Of a stretch of 64,000 bases of DNA, positions 8,801 to 16,691 are shown in pieces. A program made the position numbers and the translations under genes. The first letter of the stretch is position 1; the number at the start of each line of letters is the position of its first letter. Under the pieces are notes generated by a model. It saw nothing but the letters and a program-made list of their open reading frames with translations, searched no databases and was not told the origin of the DNA. The stretch comes from an uncultured Collinsella sp. (GTDB taxonomy: Bacteria; Actinomycetota; Coriobacteriia; Coriobacteriales; Coriobacteriaceae), in NCBI GenBank assembly GCA_937934165.1, contig CALGZX010000135.1, forward strand, positions 1 through 64,000. The letters run 5' to 3'.

Positions 8801-9328
8801 ACGCTTCAACTTGCGACCGACAAAGAGTTCACGAAGATCGTTCAGAATAAGTCGACCAAGACCGACGCTGGTAAGTCCCAGACCTTAAGCTTCGACGAGA
8901 TTAAGTACGAACTAAAAGACCTCGAAAAACTCGCGTCCGACTCCACGGGCCGCGGTGCAAGCAATACCTTTACTTATTACGTTCGCGAACAGCTGCCAAC
9001 CACGCCGTTTACGAACTACACATACGACCAGTCGGTTTATCAGATTACGGTCAATGCGGTTGACGACTCTAACCACAAGATCAACATCTCTGCGACCTAC
9101 AAGCAGATTCAGGATCGTGATGGCAAGCCAGTGACCACCGACACGCCCCACGACCTCACCGAGTCCACCCCCACCTTCACCAACACCTACTCCACCTCTT
9201 TGCCCCTTTCTGGTATGTCGGGCGTCACTCTGACGTACCTTGCCGGCGCGGCGGTGCTTTGCGCTGCTGCGGCCTGGATGCACATTCGTCGCAAGGCGAA
9301 TGCGAAGGGAGGCGAGCGTCGTGAATAA
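5807..9328 (+). CDS. Large pilus-tip/adhesin-like surface protein with beta-helix and pilin isopeptide domains
   Basis: 1173 aa, sorted to the cell wall. A basic N-terminus and hydrophobic segment (~18-42) form the signal peptide. Residues ~150-650 carry Gly/Asn/Thr-rich imperfect repeats (GGxITxN-like: GGIITGNY, GGYITNNKY, GGGVYVTD) typical of right-handed beta-helices. Residues ~800-900 and ~980-1110 resemble Spy0128-type pilin isopeptide-linkage domains (FTFTVYRKDSGD, TYYLVENAG; TYYVREQLP, YDQSVYQITV). The C-terminus has LPLSG (1132-1136), a hydrophobic helix and an RRK tail, a variant LPxTG sorting signal with Ser for Thr. Start ATG 5807 has GGGGAGGAG upstream. It overlaps the next pilin gene by 8 nt. 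The role as pilus tip adhesin is inferred from size and order. Confidence 0.88.
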   Translation: MKANSDKSKQSNKATRRVLAGVLCGASVLSLVLSLVMPPISQAIANDVQAGAAEETIADGATGVDGTNVNGENQNSGAIEGGEDDLSNGVEQGHSGDQPEGKLQVEDNEPADGNAVMAAAEGGQTETASDEIDSAEKLKSELEKASGAANFTLTTDIATSTTIQLGKDGSNITLNLNGHKIKHTSPNQPLFNITGGATLTVKDSRPVDEQPVGSSQTLNDQGENLKADNYGKKAELVYDNDGIPTSLTYYVTESVASGTGTTETLKACKADICKADVNGAIVACGGTGDLKLINLYNNGHLKLEGGTLTQKQGDHVGNLIYAENGSTVIMNGGYICGADTGDSGAGAGIKVSNCNGRRSTFKMTNGVIADNTAPSGAGVFAEDYVNASEANNDNESTKGHPTVEMTGGIITGNYTRDSVDGLGGGILASGGSVTVSGGYITNNKYAKFCGKDGNGDHGGAGLAAKNGTHVTISDGQITGNYSEEAGGGVYVTDVERNGQTSRSGMAWLNITGGIIASNVSYRSEGAGIRVGQMVDAMINGTEDNKVYITNNHCMSRFDWGGGGIFVQGNSNQGKEYTAGRLFIYNSYISANTAGGYGGGVAVCPTGKTLVTNTEGTAIFGNSSAGDQYDGEDRFKSDYKYAYNSQNNTGNEAKPHLSGGGSGKNQDKDAYKSEVFRTSGHADFFLAAEAGHQEPLAAVIGKMLGDGDAKYSGSKERSDNKELGDNEELYEAIKIPANGGVKIYRSVGLTSAVQVGSNEANNAQKAARTFITGNYSWDHGGGIMSNGDLYLGVPADTYVYPSLKLKATKKLAGRELKAGDFTFTVYRKDSGDPIARGVFNPDACTEVGTASNDERGNIKFDLGEQFTANGTTGTITYYLVENAGTDSDITYDPAVYEITVELEEGKKDVLMSVPIRDNATATKELAVHNYTIKKLSWTKHSGDSTNSLSNLQKDEQGYYSIDGPGGGKTFTNAYTPYASSGFWTPKATKVVEGGEMKEFTLQLATDKEFTKIVQNKSTKTDAGKSQTLSFDEIKYELKDLEKLASDSTGRGASNTFTYYVREQLPTTPFTNYTYDQSVYQITVNAVDDSNHKINISATYKQIQDRDGKPVTTDTPHDLTESTPTFTNTYSTSLPLSGMSGVTLTYLAGAAVLCAAAAWMHIRRKANAKGGERRE

Positions 9329-10991
9329 GAAAGTTTGCTCCTTCCCGATCTTGTTTGCGCTGCTTGCCCTCCTGATCGGCACCTGCGCGGTTGTGTTCCC
9401 CGCATCCGCGCAGGCCGCGCCGACCTCGACCGGTTCCATCACGGTGAGCGGCACCGTGGCGAGCAGCTACGACGCCTACCAGATCTTTAGCGCCAACGTC
9501 GTCGACGGCGACAACGACGCCAAGATCGCCACCGACCTCGCCTGGGCAAGCGACGCCGTGCGCGACGCCGCGCTGCCTGTGCTGCACAGCGCCGGCATGC
9601 CCAATTCCCAGACCACCGCGCAGGAAGCTGCCGAGTGGCTCAACGCCGATTCCCACCTTACGAGCGCGCTGAGCGCACAGCTCGCTCGTTCCCTCCAGAG
9701 CTCTGGCGCCGTGCCCGTGGCCCTTAACGCGGGCACGGCGGCCGAGCTGCCCTGTGGCTACTGGTTCATCGTCGCCGACGACGACGCCATTTCCCAGAAC
9801 GAGGCAGGCACCGCGCCGATCATGGCCCTGGTGGGCGGCAGCGCCGTCACCGTCAAGCCCAAGGCCGCGACCCCCAAGGTCGCCAAGCATGTGTTGGAGG
9901 ACAGCGCCGCCGCCTGGCAGAAGGCCGCCGACGCCACGGTCGCCGACGACCTGTACTGGCGCCTCTCTGCCACGGTCCCCGCGGGCCTCGCGGCCTACGA
10001 CACCTATACGGTGCGGTTCGTCGACACCATGAGCGCGGGACTCGACCCCTCCAAGGTCGCCGCGAGCATGCATGTTTACGTGGCGGCGGGCGCGGACGGC
10101 GGCTTTGACGCGGTCCAGACCGGCAAGGACGGCCGCGCCGGCACCGAGCCCGCGAAGGGCTGGACCGATATCACGGCCCAGTGCGCCACCAAGGTGGCGG
10201 CCGACGGTAAGACCTTCACCGTGCGCACCGGCGACCTGATCGCCGCGCTCGGCGGGGCCGACGCCTTCACCGCGGGCGCCCGCGTGGTCGCCGTGTACAA
10301 CGCGCCGCTCAACAGCGCGTGCAACCACGGCATCGCGAAGGGCAACCCCAACGAGGTCTACCTGCGCTATCCGCGCTCTCCCTTTGCCGACCAGTCCGGC
10401 GACGCCGGCTTCACTTGCACGCCGAGCGACGATGCGTGCGCCTACACCTGGGATCTCGCGCTCACCAAGCGCGGCAGTGACGGCGACAAGCCGCTTGCCG
10501 GGGCGGTCCTGAGCATCGCCGACGACCGCGGTCGCACACTGGCGGCCGATGGCACGTGGGATGCAGAGGGCAAGGCCACCGTCACCACGGGCGAGGACGG
10601 CCGCGTGACCTTCTCGGGCGTGGACTCGGGCAAGCTGGAGGTCCGCGAGCTCAAGGCGCCCAAGGGCTACACCGCCTTTGAGGGCACGCGCTCCGTGACG
10701 GTCAAGGCCGAGGGTCTGGACGTCGACCAGGTGGTCGCCGCCAAGCCCAAGCTCACCATCACGGCCGAGTCGCCCCTGCGCGCCGACAGCGCGGACGGGT
10801 CGACGGGCAGCCTGGAGGCGTCGCTCATTAACACGCCCACCGGCACACCCCCTAGCATTACCACCGGAGGCTTTATGCCCTCGACTGGCGATATGGCAAT
10901 GTACGCCGCGGCCGCCGCAGCGGTCGCCGGAGCCGCGCTCATCGTGGTCGCGCTCCTGGTCAAGCGGGGAGGTGGCAGCCATAAAGAGTAG
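9321..10991 (+). CDS. Isopeptide-forming fimbrial protein (minor or basal pilin)
   Basis: 556 aa. The GTG start at 9321 overlaps the adhesin stop and has GGGAGG 8 bp upstream, suggesting coupled translation. The signal peptide ends around ASAQA. The N-terminal domain shares YQIF and AAEWL elements with the next pilin. Residues ~200-370 resemble the fimbrial isopeptide-forming (D2-type) domain. Residues ~385-470 are a SpaA/Cna-B-like domain (PLAGAVLSIAD...KLEVRELKAPKGY). The C-terminus has MPSTG (519-523), a hydrophobic helix and KRGGG. The sorting motif differs from the LPL[S/T]G of its two neighbours, and the gene is visibly more GC-rich than either. This suggests a separate origin or a basal pilin anchored by another sortase. 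Confidence 0.88.
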   Translation: MNKKVCSFPILFALLALLIGTCAVVFPASAQAAPTSTGSITVSGTVASSYDAYQIFSANVVDGDNDAKIATDLAWASDAVRDAALPVLHSAGMPNSQTTAQEAAEWLNADSHLTSALSAQLARSLQSSGAVPVALNAGTAAELPCGYWFIVADDDAISQNEAGTAPIMALVGGSAVTVKPKAATPKVAKHVLEDSAAAWQKAADATVADDLYWRLSATVPAGLAAYDTYTVRFVDTMSAGLDPSKVAASMHVYVAAGADGGFDAVQTGKDGRAGTEPAKGWTDITAQCATKVAADGKTFTVRTGDLIAALGGADAFTAGARVVAVYNAPLNSACNHGIAKGNPNEVYLRYPRSPFADQSGDAGFTCTPSDDACAYTWDLALTKRGSDGDKPLAGAVLSIADDRGRTLAADGTWDAEGKATVTTGEDGRVTFSGVDSGKLEVRELKAPKGYTAFEGTRSVTVKAEGLDVDQVVAAKPKLTITAESPLRADSADGSTGSLEASLINTPTGTPPSITTGGFMPSTGDMAMYAAAAAAVAGAALIVVALLVKRGGGSHKE

Positions 10992-11099
10992 CTGGCAGCC
11001 CCGCAGAGAGCGGGGCGAGACGTAACGAAGCAGATGCTAAGACACAGACAGATGATGATCGATCGAATGAGAACCAACCGGAAAACGGAGGAAAAGAAG

Positions 11100-12902
11100 A
11101 TGAGCATGAGCAAGAACATCGCACGCCTGGCAGTAACGGCAGGCCTCACGGCGGCGTTGAGCTTCGGTGGCGTGATGGCCCCGGTCACGATGGCGTTTGC
11201 TGAGGGCAACACGACCGTGACGTTCAATGATCCTGATTATGCAGCGTCCACGACCTATAAGGGTATCCAAATCTTCAAAGCGAAAGTGACAAAGGACAAC
11301 GGGACCACGTCAGTGAGCGGCATCGAGTGGGCTGGCACTGGCACTGAAATCCAGACGGCTGTCGTTAATGCCATCAAGAAAAAGGACAATACTTATTCCA
11401 GCGACAACGCGCAGGATGCAGCCGATTGGTTGAGCGCCAACGCTGAGGGTACTGGAACCGGCTCGAAGGTCGAGAGCGACAACGTCTTCAGCTTAATCGC
11501 CGCTAACCTGAAGGACAGCACGGCTTGGCAGAAGACAACCAAGGGCGACGCATCCCTTTCTAAGCTCGACGCCGGCTACTGGCTCTTCCTTACTGATAAC
11601 GCTGGCAAGCCTGACGGTAAGTCGACCGATGCGTTCACCTCTCCTGTGTACGCCGTGATTGACGGTACGAATACGACGGTGACAATTACCCCCAAGAAGA
11701 GCATCCCCACGGTCGTGAAGAAGATCCTTGATGACAATAAAGCGAAGGACATCATTACAACTGTGCCTGCGGCGGATTGGGATGACGTCGCCGATTCCCA
11801 GATTGGACAGAAGGTCAACTACAAACTCACCGGCACCGTTGCAAGCAACTATGCCACCTTTGATACGTATGCTTACAAGTTCACCGATAAGCTTTCGACG
11901 GGTCTGGATTATATTGCCGATTCTGCAAAGGTATTTGCTTTGAAGGACGGCACCTATACTGAAATTAGCAGTGAGAACTACACGGTTACCCCTGCCGATA
12001 GTTCTAATGAAAACACCCTGACGGTGGAGTTCAAGGTCGGTGACGGCGACAAGGGCCTCAAGGACGTTCAGGGCATTGACGCAAGCACGCGGATTGTCGT
12101 CTTCTACAAGGCCAAGCTTAACAAGGATGTCGTGATTGGTAACAAGGATGGCGACTTTGGTGGCAACCCCAACACCGTTACGCTCACGTACTCCAACAAC
12201 CCGTATGGTGAGGACAAGGGCGAGACGATCAAGGACACCGCCGCCGACTTCGCCTTCAAGCTTAACCTCAAGAAGGTCGACCAGGGCACCGAGAAGGGTC
12301 TTGGAGGTGCTGTGTTCACTATCCAGTCCGATGATACAAACACGAAGGGCCAGTACGTTGCCTCGGAGGACAATGAGGCTAAAAATGTTGTTGCTGGTCA
12401 ACTCGTGACCGTCGATCCCGGCAACCTTCCCGACTACGTGAAGTTCACGTCTAGCAGGGTCAGCGGTAAAGAAGGAACGATTGAGGTCAAGGGCCTCGAC
12501 GCCGGCTCCTACAAGGTGACCGAGATCAAGCCCCCCGACCCTGCCAAGTACCCAACCACGGCCGACCCCTTCACCTTCACCATCGACGCGACCTATGACA
12601 AAACGAACATGAAGGTGAAAAATCTTGCGGCGACGGTTCCCGAAACGGGTCGTACTGATATTGCCGTTGGCGAGCTTGACAACTCTGCCGGCGACAACAA
12701 GCTGACCGGAACTCAAAACGGCATCGATGGTGCCACCGGTTTGGTCACCATCACCGTCGGCAATACCAAACAGATTGGCCTCCCGCTCACCGGCCTTAAC
12801 GGCGTGACCTTCACTTGGATCGCTGGTGGCGCGGTGCTGTGCATCGGCGTGGCGCACCTCATCCGCAGCCGTAAGCAGGCTGAGGAGTCCGAGCAGGAGT
12901 AA
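11100..12902 (+). CDS. Major pilin-type isopeptide-forming fimbrial protein (SpaA-like)
   Basis: 600 aa. ATG 11100 is chosen because GGAGG lies 8 bp upstream and it begins a clean signal peptide (ARLAVTAGLTAALSFGGV...AFA); an in-frame ATG at 11034 lacks an SD. An N-terminal pilin domain (YKGIQIFKA, DAADWLS, LDAGYWLFL) is followed by PKKSIPTVVKK and an isopeptide D2 domain (~210-390). A Cna-B/SpaA domain (GLGGAVFTIQSDD...DAGSYKVTEIKPP) comes next, then LPLTG (561-565), a membrane helix and a basic tail. Lys in the PKK region is a candidate cross-linking residue. GC content is lower than in the preceding gene. Followed by a strong terminator, then the sortase locus. Confidence 0.9.
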   Translation: MSMSKNIARLAVTAGLTAALSFGGVMAPVTMAFAEGNTTVTFNDPDYAASTTYKGIQIFKAKVTKDNGTTSVSGIEWAGTGTEIQTAVVNAIKKKDNTYSSDNAQDAADWLSANAEGTGTGSKVESDNVFSLIAANLKDSTAWQKTTKGDASLSKLDAGYWLFLTDNAGKPDGKSTDAFTSPVYAVIDGTNTTVTITPKKSIPTVVKKILDDNKAKDIITTVPAADWDDVADSQIGQKVNYKLTGTVASNYATFDTYAYKFTDKLSTGLDYIADSAKVFALKDGTYTEISSENYTVTPADSSNENTLTVEFKVGDGDKGLKDVQGIDASTRIVVFYKAKLNKDVVIGNKDGDFGGNPNTVTLTYSNNPYGEDKGETIKDTAADFAFKLNLKKVDQGTEKGLGGAVFTIQSDDTNTKGQYVASEDNEAKNVVAGQLVTVDPGNLPDYVKFTSSRVSGKEGTIEVKGLDAGSYKVTEIKPPDPAKYPTTADPFTFTIDATYDKTNMKVKNLAATVPETGRTDIAVGELDNSAGDNKLTGTQNGIDGATGLVTITVGNTKQIGLPLTGLNGVTFTWIAGGAVLCIGVAHLIRSRKQAEESEQE

Positions 12903-13002
12903 CGCTCACTCACCCATCCCTTTGGCAGGTGGGATGTGATGGCCATGAGACTTGCGGACACTTTTCTCGTCCATCCACGTTCTTGCTTTGCCATTCTCTT
13001 TT

Positions 13003-13041
13003 CGGGGCAGACTCCGCACTGGAGTCTGCCCCGTTCTTTTT
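13003..13041 (+). terminator. Rho-independent terminator of the pilin genes
   Basis: CGGGGCAGACTCC and GGAGTCTGCCCCG form a perfect 13-bp stem with a GCACT loop, followed by TTCTTTTT. It lies 100 bp after the major pilin stop and separates it from the sortase. Confidence 0.92.
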
Positions 13042-13208
13042 GGGATAACGCAGCCAGGCTCCATTGCCCGATGTATCAAGCGTATGAATATCGAACAGAT
13101 GTTTGCAAATATTGCGTTTACCAGCTGTAAGTGCGAGTGCTCGCAGTAAAATACCCTTGCGACGCATCCCGTGCGCGGGCGGCCGACGACTCGATCGGAG
13201 GTCCCCAA

Positions 13209-13361
13209 ATGCTGAAATTCCTTAACGCGCTCGCCGCCCTCGCGGCGGTGGGCTCGTTCGTCATCGCGTTTCTTGACTCGTATGAGGTTCGGTTTAAGGT
13301 CCGTAGGCGCACGCGCGGTGCGGACGGTAGAAGGCATTTGCGCCGTAACAAGCGCAAATAA
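13209..13361 (+). CDS. Small basic single-pass membrane peptide (50 aa), function unknown
   Basis: ATG 13209 with GGAGG 7 bp upstream encodes a hydrophobic helix (FLNALAALAAVGSFVIAF), then an Arg/Lys-rich tail (RRRTRGADGRRHLRRNKRK). It sits between the pilin and sortase genes, inside a 289-bp inverted repeat, and is followed by its own hairpin. No family recognised. The topology resembles small membrane toxins or small accessory peptides, but nothing shows either. A longer in-frame start at 13131 has no SD. Confidence 0.6.
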   Translation: MLKFLNALAALAAVGSFVIAFLDSYEVRFKVRRRTRGADGRRHLRRNKRK

Positions 13362-13362
13362 G

Positions 13363-13390
13363 AATGCCCGGGGTTAGAGGCCCGGGCATT
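13363..13390. terminator. Hairpin after the 50-codon gene
   Basis: AATGCCCGGG and CCCGGGCATT form a perfect 10-bp stem 1 bp after the stop; only a weak U-run follows. Confidence 0.55.
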
Positions 13391-13467
13391 TAACAAAACC
13401 TGAAAACTAGGCCGCCCGCGCTCTCGTACACTTACGCGGGATGCGTCGTTTCCTATTGACATTGTAT

Positions 13468-13491
13468 CCCGAATCACCCCGCCGATTCGGG
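13468..13491. repeat. Palindrome CCCGAATC/GATTCGGG upstream of sortase
   Basis: Perfect 8-bp arms with an 8-nt spacer, 130 bp before the sortase start. It is a possible operator or minus-strand terminator; the role is unknown. Confidence 0.4.
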
Positions 13492-13622
13492 ACATTTTGA
13501 AAACTCAAATGCGGGCTTATCCTCGACTGGACGGTGCAGTCTGGCTGCGTTGTCTGGCGCGGAAGCTCGCTAATCGGCTATTATTTGTTTAGACAACCTG
13601 AGCTGTAGAGGAGTGACCGGCG

Positions 13623-14561
13623 ATGGTGCAGGGCGCCAAACATATGAAGAGCAATAACGCCGCGGACAACGGCGGCTCAAGCCCGCAGCCCAAACCTCAA
13701 CCAAAGCCCAAGCGCCGTCGCAAGCGGCTGCCGCGCTGGGCCGACCGGCTCATCACCATCGTCATCATCCTTATTGGCGTGGGCCTTATGACCTGGCCGT
13801 GGATCTTGGACCGGCTCGAGGCCTCGGGCGTGTTCAACCAGATCGGCACGGTGTCCAGCACCGTGGACGCGCTGTCTGCCGAGGAGCGCGAGCGCATCCT
13901 GCTCCAGGCGCGCTCCTTTAACGAGCAACTGGCGGGCGAGGCCACCGAGCTCCCTGCCGACCAAATCGAGCCCTACGCTCAGCAACTTATCTTTGACCGC
14001 GACCCCATGATGAGCTGGGTCGAAATCCCTTCCATCGACGTGAGCATGCCCATCTACCACGGCACGAGCGAAGAAGTCCTTATGGCGGGCGTCGGCCATC
14101 TGGAGGGCACGAGCCTGCCGGTGGGCGGCACCTCGACGCATTGCGTGCTCACCGCGCACTCGGGCATGCGCAACCTGAGCATGTTCGACGACATCCACTC
14201 GCTGGAGCCCGGCGACCTGGTGCTGCTGCACACCATGAACAAGACGCTCGCCTACAAGATGGTGGACTCCGAGGTGGTGCTGCCCGAGGAGATGGAGTCG
14301 CTGACCATCGAGCCCGGCGCCGACAAGGTGACGCTCGTCACCTGCACGCCCTACGGCGTGAACGACCATCGCCTGCTGGTGCATTGCGTGCGCACCAAGT
14401 ACAGCAAGAAGGACGTCGACAAGCAAAAGTCGCTGGCCGGCCGCCACTGGGGCAAGCGCGAGTTTGCCGTGCTCATCGTGGTCGTGGCCATTGTGCTGTT
14501 GCTGCTGGACATCGTGATCCACGCGGTCCGCAAGCGCCGCAAGGCCAAGGCCTCGGCATAG
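13623..14561 (+). CDS. srtC: Class C (pilin-polymerising) sortase
   Basis: 312 aa membrane transpeptidase that would join pilins through their LPxTG-like signals. The N-terminus is Lys/Arg/Pro-rich and cytoplasmic; TM1 is ~44-62 and TM2 ~283-303, the two-helix layout of class C. Catalytic residues are H179 (LTAHSG), C241 (TLVTCTPYG) and R250 (NDHRLLV). DPM at 127-129 fits the lid motif position (usually Asp-Pro-aromatic). Start ATG 13623 with GAGGAG ~9 bp upstream. It is the only sortase in the window; the housekeeping sortase for wall anchoring must be elsewhere. Confidence 0.94.
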   Translation: MVQGAKHMKSNNAADNGGSSPQPKPQPKPKRRRKRLPRWADRLITIVIILIGVGLMTWPWILDRLEASGVFNQIGTVSSTVDALSAEERERILLQARSFNEQLAGEATELPADQIEPYAQQLIFDRDPMMSWVEIPSIDVSMPIYHGTSEEVLMAGVGHLEGTSLPVGGTSTHCVLTAHSGMRNLSMFDDIHSLEPGDLVLLHTMNKTLAYKMVDSEVVLPEEMESLTIEPGADKVTLVTCTPYGVNDHRLLVHCVRTKYSKKDVDKQKSLAGRHWGKREFAVLIVVVAIVLLLLDIVIHAVRKRRKAKASA

Positions 14562-14575
14562 GGCATCGTCCGGAA

Positions 14576-14608
14576 CCACTACAATGGGGACAGGCACCTT
14601 TGTGGTGG
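14576..14608. repeat. 33-bp palindromic repeat, copy 4
   Basis: CCACTACAATGG and CCTTTGTGGTGG arms around GGACAGGCA, beginning 15 bp after the sortase stop. Inverted-repeat copy 3 follows 12 bp later. Confidence 0.85.
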
Positions 14609-14620
14609 TCGGGACTTCCA

Positions 14621-14680
14621 AACCATCACAACATTCGATGAAAATCGCGATTTTGGCGAAAAACGTCGAATGTTGTGATG
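14621..14680. repeat. Inverted-repeat element, copy 3 of 3
   Basis: AACCATCACAACATTCGA and TCGAATGTTGTGATG enclose TGAAAATCGCGATTTT and an A-rich stretch, almost the same as copy 2. The remaining ~185 bp to gatC show no gene. Confidence 0.88.
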
Positions 14681-14865
14681 CTTTTCGTTGTGGTCGAGAC
14701 CGTTTTCGCTATGGACGGTGCGGTTTCGCTGCAGAACCGCCAGCCCGTTGCCTGCCAGCCCGCCTTCCTCGTTACGTTTTCGCTGCATTTGGGTAAAGCA
14801 CCTGCTCCAAGCGGCGTTGCCTTGTATACTAGAGCGGTTTATCTGTTATGCGGAAGGGAGCGCCT

Positions 14866-15177
14866 ATGGCACTCAGCGAGAAAGACGTGCGCGGCATCGC
14901 CGAGTACGCAAAGATCGCACTGACCGATGACGAGCTCACCCAGATGACGTCCTACCTGAACGACGCCGTCCAGATGCTCGAGCCCGTCTTGCAATATGAC
15001 TTGCCCGACGTGGAGCCCACGTTCCATCCTATCGGAAGCCTGTCTAACGTGATGGGCGATGACCTGCGCGAGTCCGAGCGCGACCTGCCGCTCGACGTCG
15101 CGCTCGAAAACGCCGGCAGCGCGCGCGACCGCTACTTCCGCGTGCCGTCCATTTTGGGAGAGGGGGAGAGCGAGTAA
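14866..15177 (+). CDS. gatC: Aspartyl/glutamyl-tRNA amidotransferase subunit C
   Basis: 103 aa. GatC is the small stabilising subunit of GatCAB, which converts Glu-tRNA(Gln) and Asp-tRNA(Asn) to the amidated forms. The N-terminal pattern ALSEKDVRGIAEYAKIALTDDE is typical. ATG 14866 is preferred to 14848 because GGAAGGGAG lies before it. The stop overlaps the gatA start by one base (TAATG), so translation is coupled. TATACT at 14825-14830 could be a -10 element. Confidence 0.93.
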   Translation: MALSEKDVRGIAEYAKIALTDDELTQMTSYLNDAVQMLEPVLQYDLPDVEPTFHPIGSLSNVMGDDLRESERDLPLDVALENAGSARDRYFRVPSILGEGESE

Positions 15178-16691
15178 TGGCGCTAAGCTTCGATTCCCTT
15201 ACCGCCGCCCAGATTGCCGCGGGCGTTGCCGTCGGCGACTTTACCGCTACCGAGGTGGCCAAGGCCTCCCTTGCCGCCATCGAGGCGCGCGAGGGCGGGG
15301 TCCAGGCATTCCTGCAGGTAGCGCCCGAGCTCGCGCTCGAGGCCGCCGCGCGCGTGGATGCCGACCGTGCCGCAGGCAAGCCGCTGCCCCCGCTCGCGGG
15401 CGTGCCGCTGGCCATCAAGGACAACATGAACCTCGTGGGCACGCGCACCACCTGTGCTTCCCGCATGCTCGAGGACTACCAGAGCGTCTACACCGCCACC
15501 TGCGTCCAGCGCATGCTCGACGCCGGCTGCCTGCCCATGGGCAAGGCCAACATGGACGAGTTTGCCTTTGGCAGCTCCACCGAGAGCTCGGCGTTCCACC
15601 GCACCAACAACCCTTGGGATACCGAGCGCGTGCCCGGCGGCTCCTCGGGCGGCTCCGCTGCCGCCGTCGCCGCGGGCGAGGTCGCGCTCTCGCTGGGCTC
15701 GGACACCGGTGGCTCCATTCGCCAGCCGGCGTCACTGTGCGGCGTGGTGGGCTTTAAGCCCACGTATGGCGCCGTGAGCCGTTACGGCGTGGTTGCCTTT
15801 GGCTCGTCGCTCGACCAGGTGGGCCCCTTTGGCCGCACGGTCGAGGATGTCGCGCTGGCCATGAACGCGCTTACCGGCGCAGGCCACGATCCGTACGACT
15901 GCACCAGCCAGGATTGCGCCGTCGACTTTACCGAGCATCTCAACGACAGCATCGAGGGCAAGCGCGTGGGCATCATCCCCGCGTTTATGGAGGCCGAGGG
16001 CCTGACGCCCGAGGTCAAGGTCGCTGTTCAGCGCGCCGCCCAGGAGCTGCAGAACCAGGGCGCCGAACTGGTCGAGGTCGACCTGCCGCACCTGGACGCC
16101 GCCATCGCCGCCTACTACGTCATCGGCCCGGCCGAGGCATTCTCCAACCTGGCCCGCTTCGACGGCATTCGCTACGGCTACCAGGAGGAGGGCTGCGCCA
16201 ACCTGTCCGACCAGAGCTCGCTTTCGCGCGCCCATGGCTTTGGCGCCGAGGCTAAGCGCCGTCAGATGCTCGGCGCCTACCTGCTGAGCTCGGGCGTGTA
16301 CGACAAGTACTACTACGCTGCGCAAAAGGCTCGCACGCTCATCACGCAGGACTACGACGCCGCGTATGCCAAGGTGGACACCATCCTCATGCCCGCCTCG
16401 CCGCGTACGGCCTTTAAGTTTGGCGAGATCAGCGACCCCACGCAGATGTACCTTTCGGACCTGTACACCATCTCGCTCAACATTTGCGGCAACGGTGGCA
16501 TCTCGGTGCCGCTGGGCCTGGGCGAGGACAGCAAGCTGCCCGTTTCTGCCCAGCTGGTGGGTCCGGCGTTTAAGGACCGTCAGCTGCTCACGTTTGCCCG
16601 CGCCCTGGAGCGCGGCTTTGCCGATGCCGCCACGGGTGCGCCCTCGCTTTCCGTCGCGCCCGATTTTGCTGGGAAGGGAGGCGAGCTGTAA
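15177..16691 (+). CDS. gatA: Aspartyl/glutamyl-tRNA amidotransferase subunit A
   Basis: 504 aa amidase-signature enzyme that releases ammonia from glutamine for GatB. The catalytic triad is visible: K~81 in LAIKDNMN, the cis-Ser in GGSSGGSAAAVA, and the nucleophile Ser in SDTGGSIRQPAS. Length is normal for GatA (480-500). Overlaps gatC and gatB by one base at each end. No sign of unusual composition. Confidence 0.96.
   Translation: MALSFDSLTAAQIAAGVAVGDFTATEVAKASLAAIEAREGGVQAFLQVAPELALEAAARVDADRAAGKPLPPLAGVPLAIKDNMNLVGTRTTCASRMLEDYQSVYTATCVQRMLDAGCLPMGKANMDEFAFGSSTESSAFHRTNNPWDTERVPGGSSGGSAAAVAAGEVALSLGSDTGGSIRQPASLCGVVGFKPTYGAVSRYGVVAFGSSLDQVGPFGRTVEDVALAMNALTGAGHDPYDCTSQDCAVDFTEHLNDSIEGKRVGIIPAFMEAEGLTPEVKVAVQRAAQELQNQGAELVEVDLPHLDAAIAAYYVIGPAEAFSNLARFDGIRYGYQEEGCANLSDQSSLSRAHGFGAEAKRRQMLGAYLLSSGVYDKYYYAAQKARTLITQDYDAAYAKVDTILMPASPRTAFKFGEISDPTQMYLSDLYTISLNICGNGGISVPLGLGEDSKLPVSAQLVGPAFKDRQLLTFARALERGFADAATGAPSLSVAPDFAGKGGEL

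Larger units (their letters stand above)
13160..13448. repeat. Inverted repeat enclosing a small membrane-peptide gene
   Basis: CGACGCATCCCG (13160-13171) matches CGGGATGCGTCG (13437-13448), and CGCGGGCGGCC (13174-13184) matches GGCCGCCCGCG (13410-13420). The right arm has 16 bp between its two blocks where the left has 2. An RBS, a 50-codon ORF and a hairpin lie inside. Confidence 0.7.

Noticed and set aside
9225..10982. 585-codon minus-strand frame over the middle pilin
   Set aside because: Opposite a gene with signal peptide, pilin domains and sorting signal; the antisense product is Arg/Gly/His-rich with no motif.
13118..13495. Minus-strand 125-codon gene at the inverted-repeat cassette
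   Set aside because: No SD and Arg/Ser-rich composition; it reads across the inverted-repeat arms.
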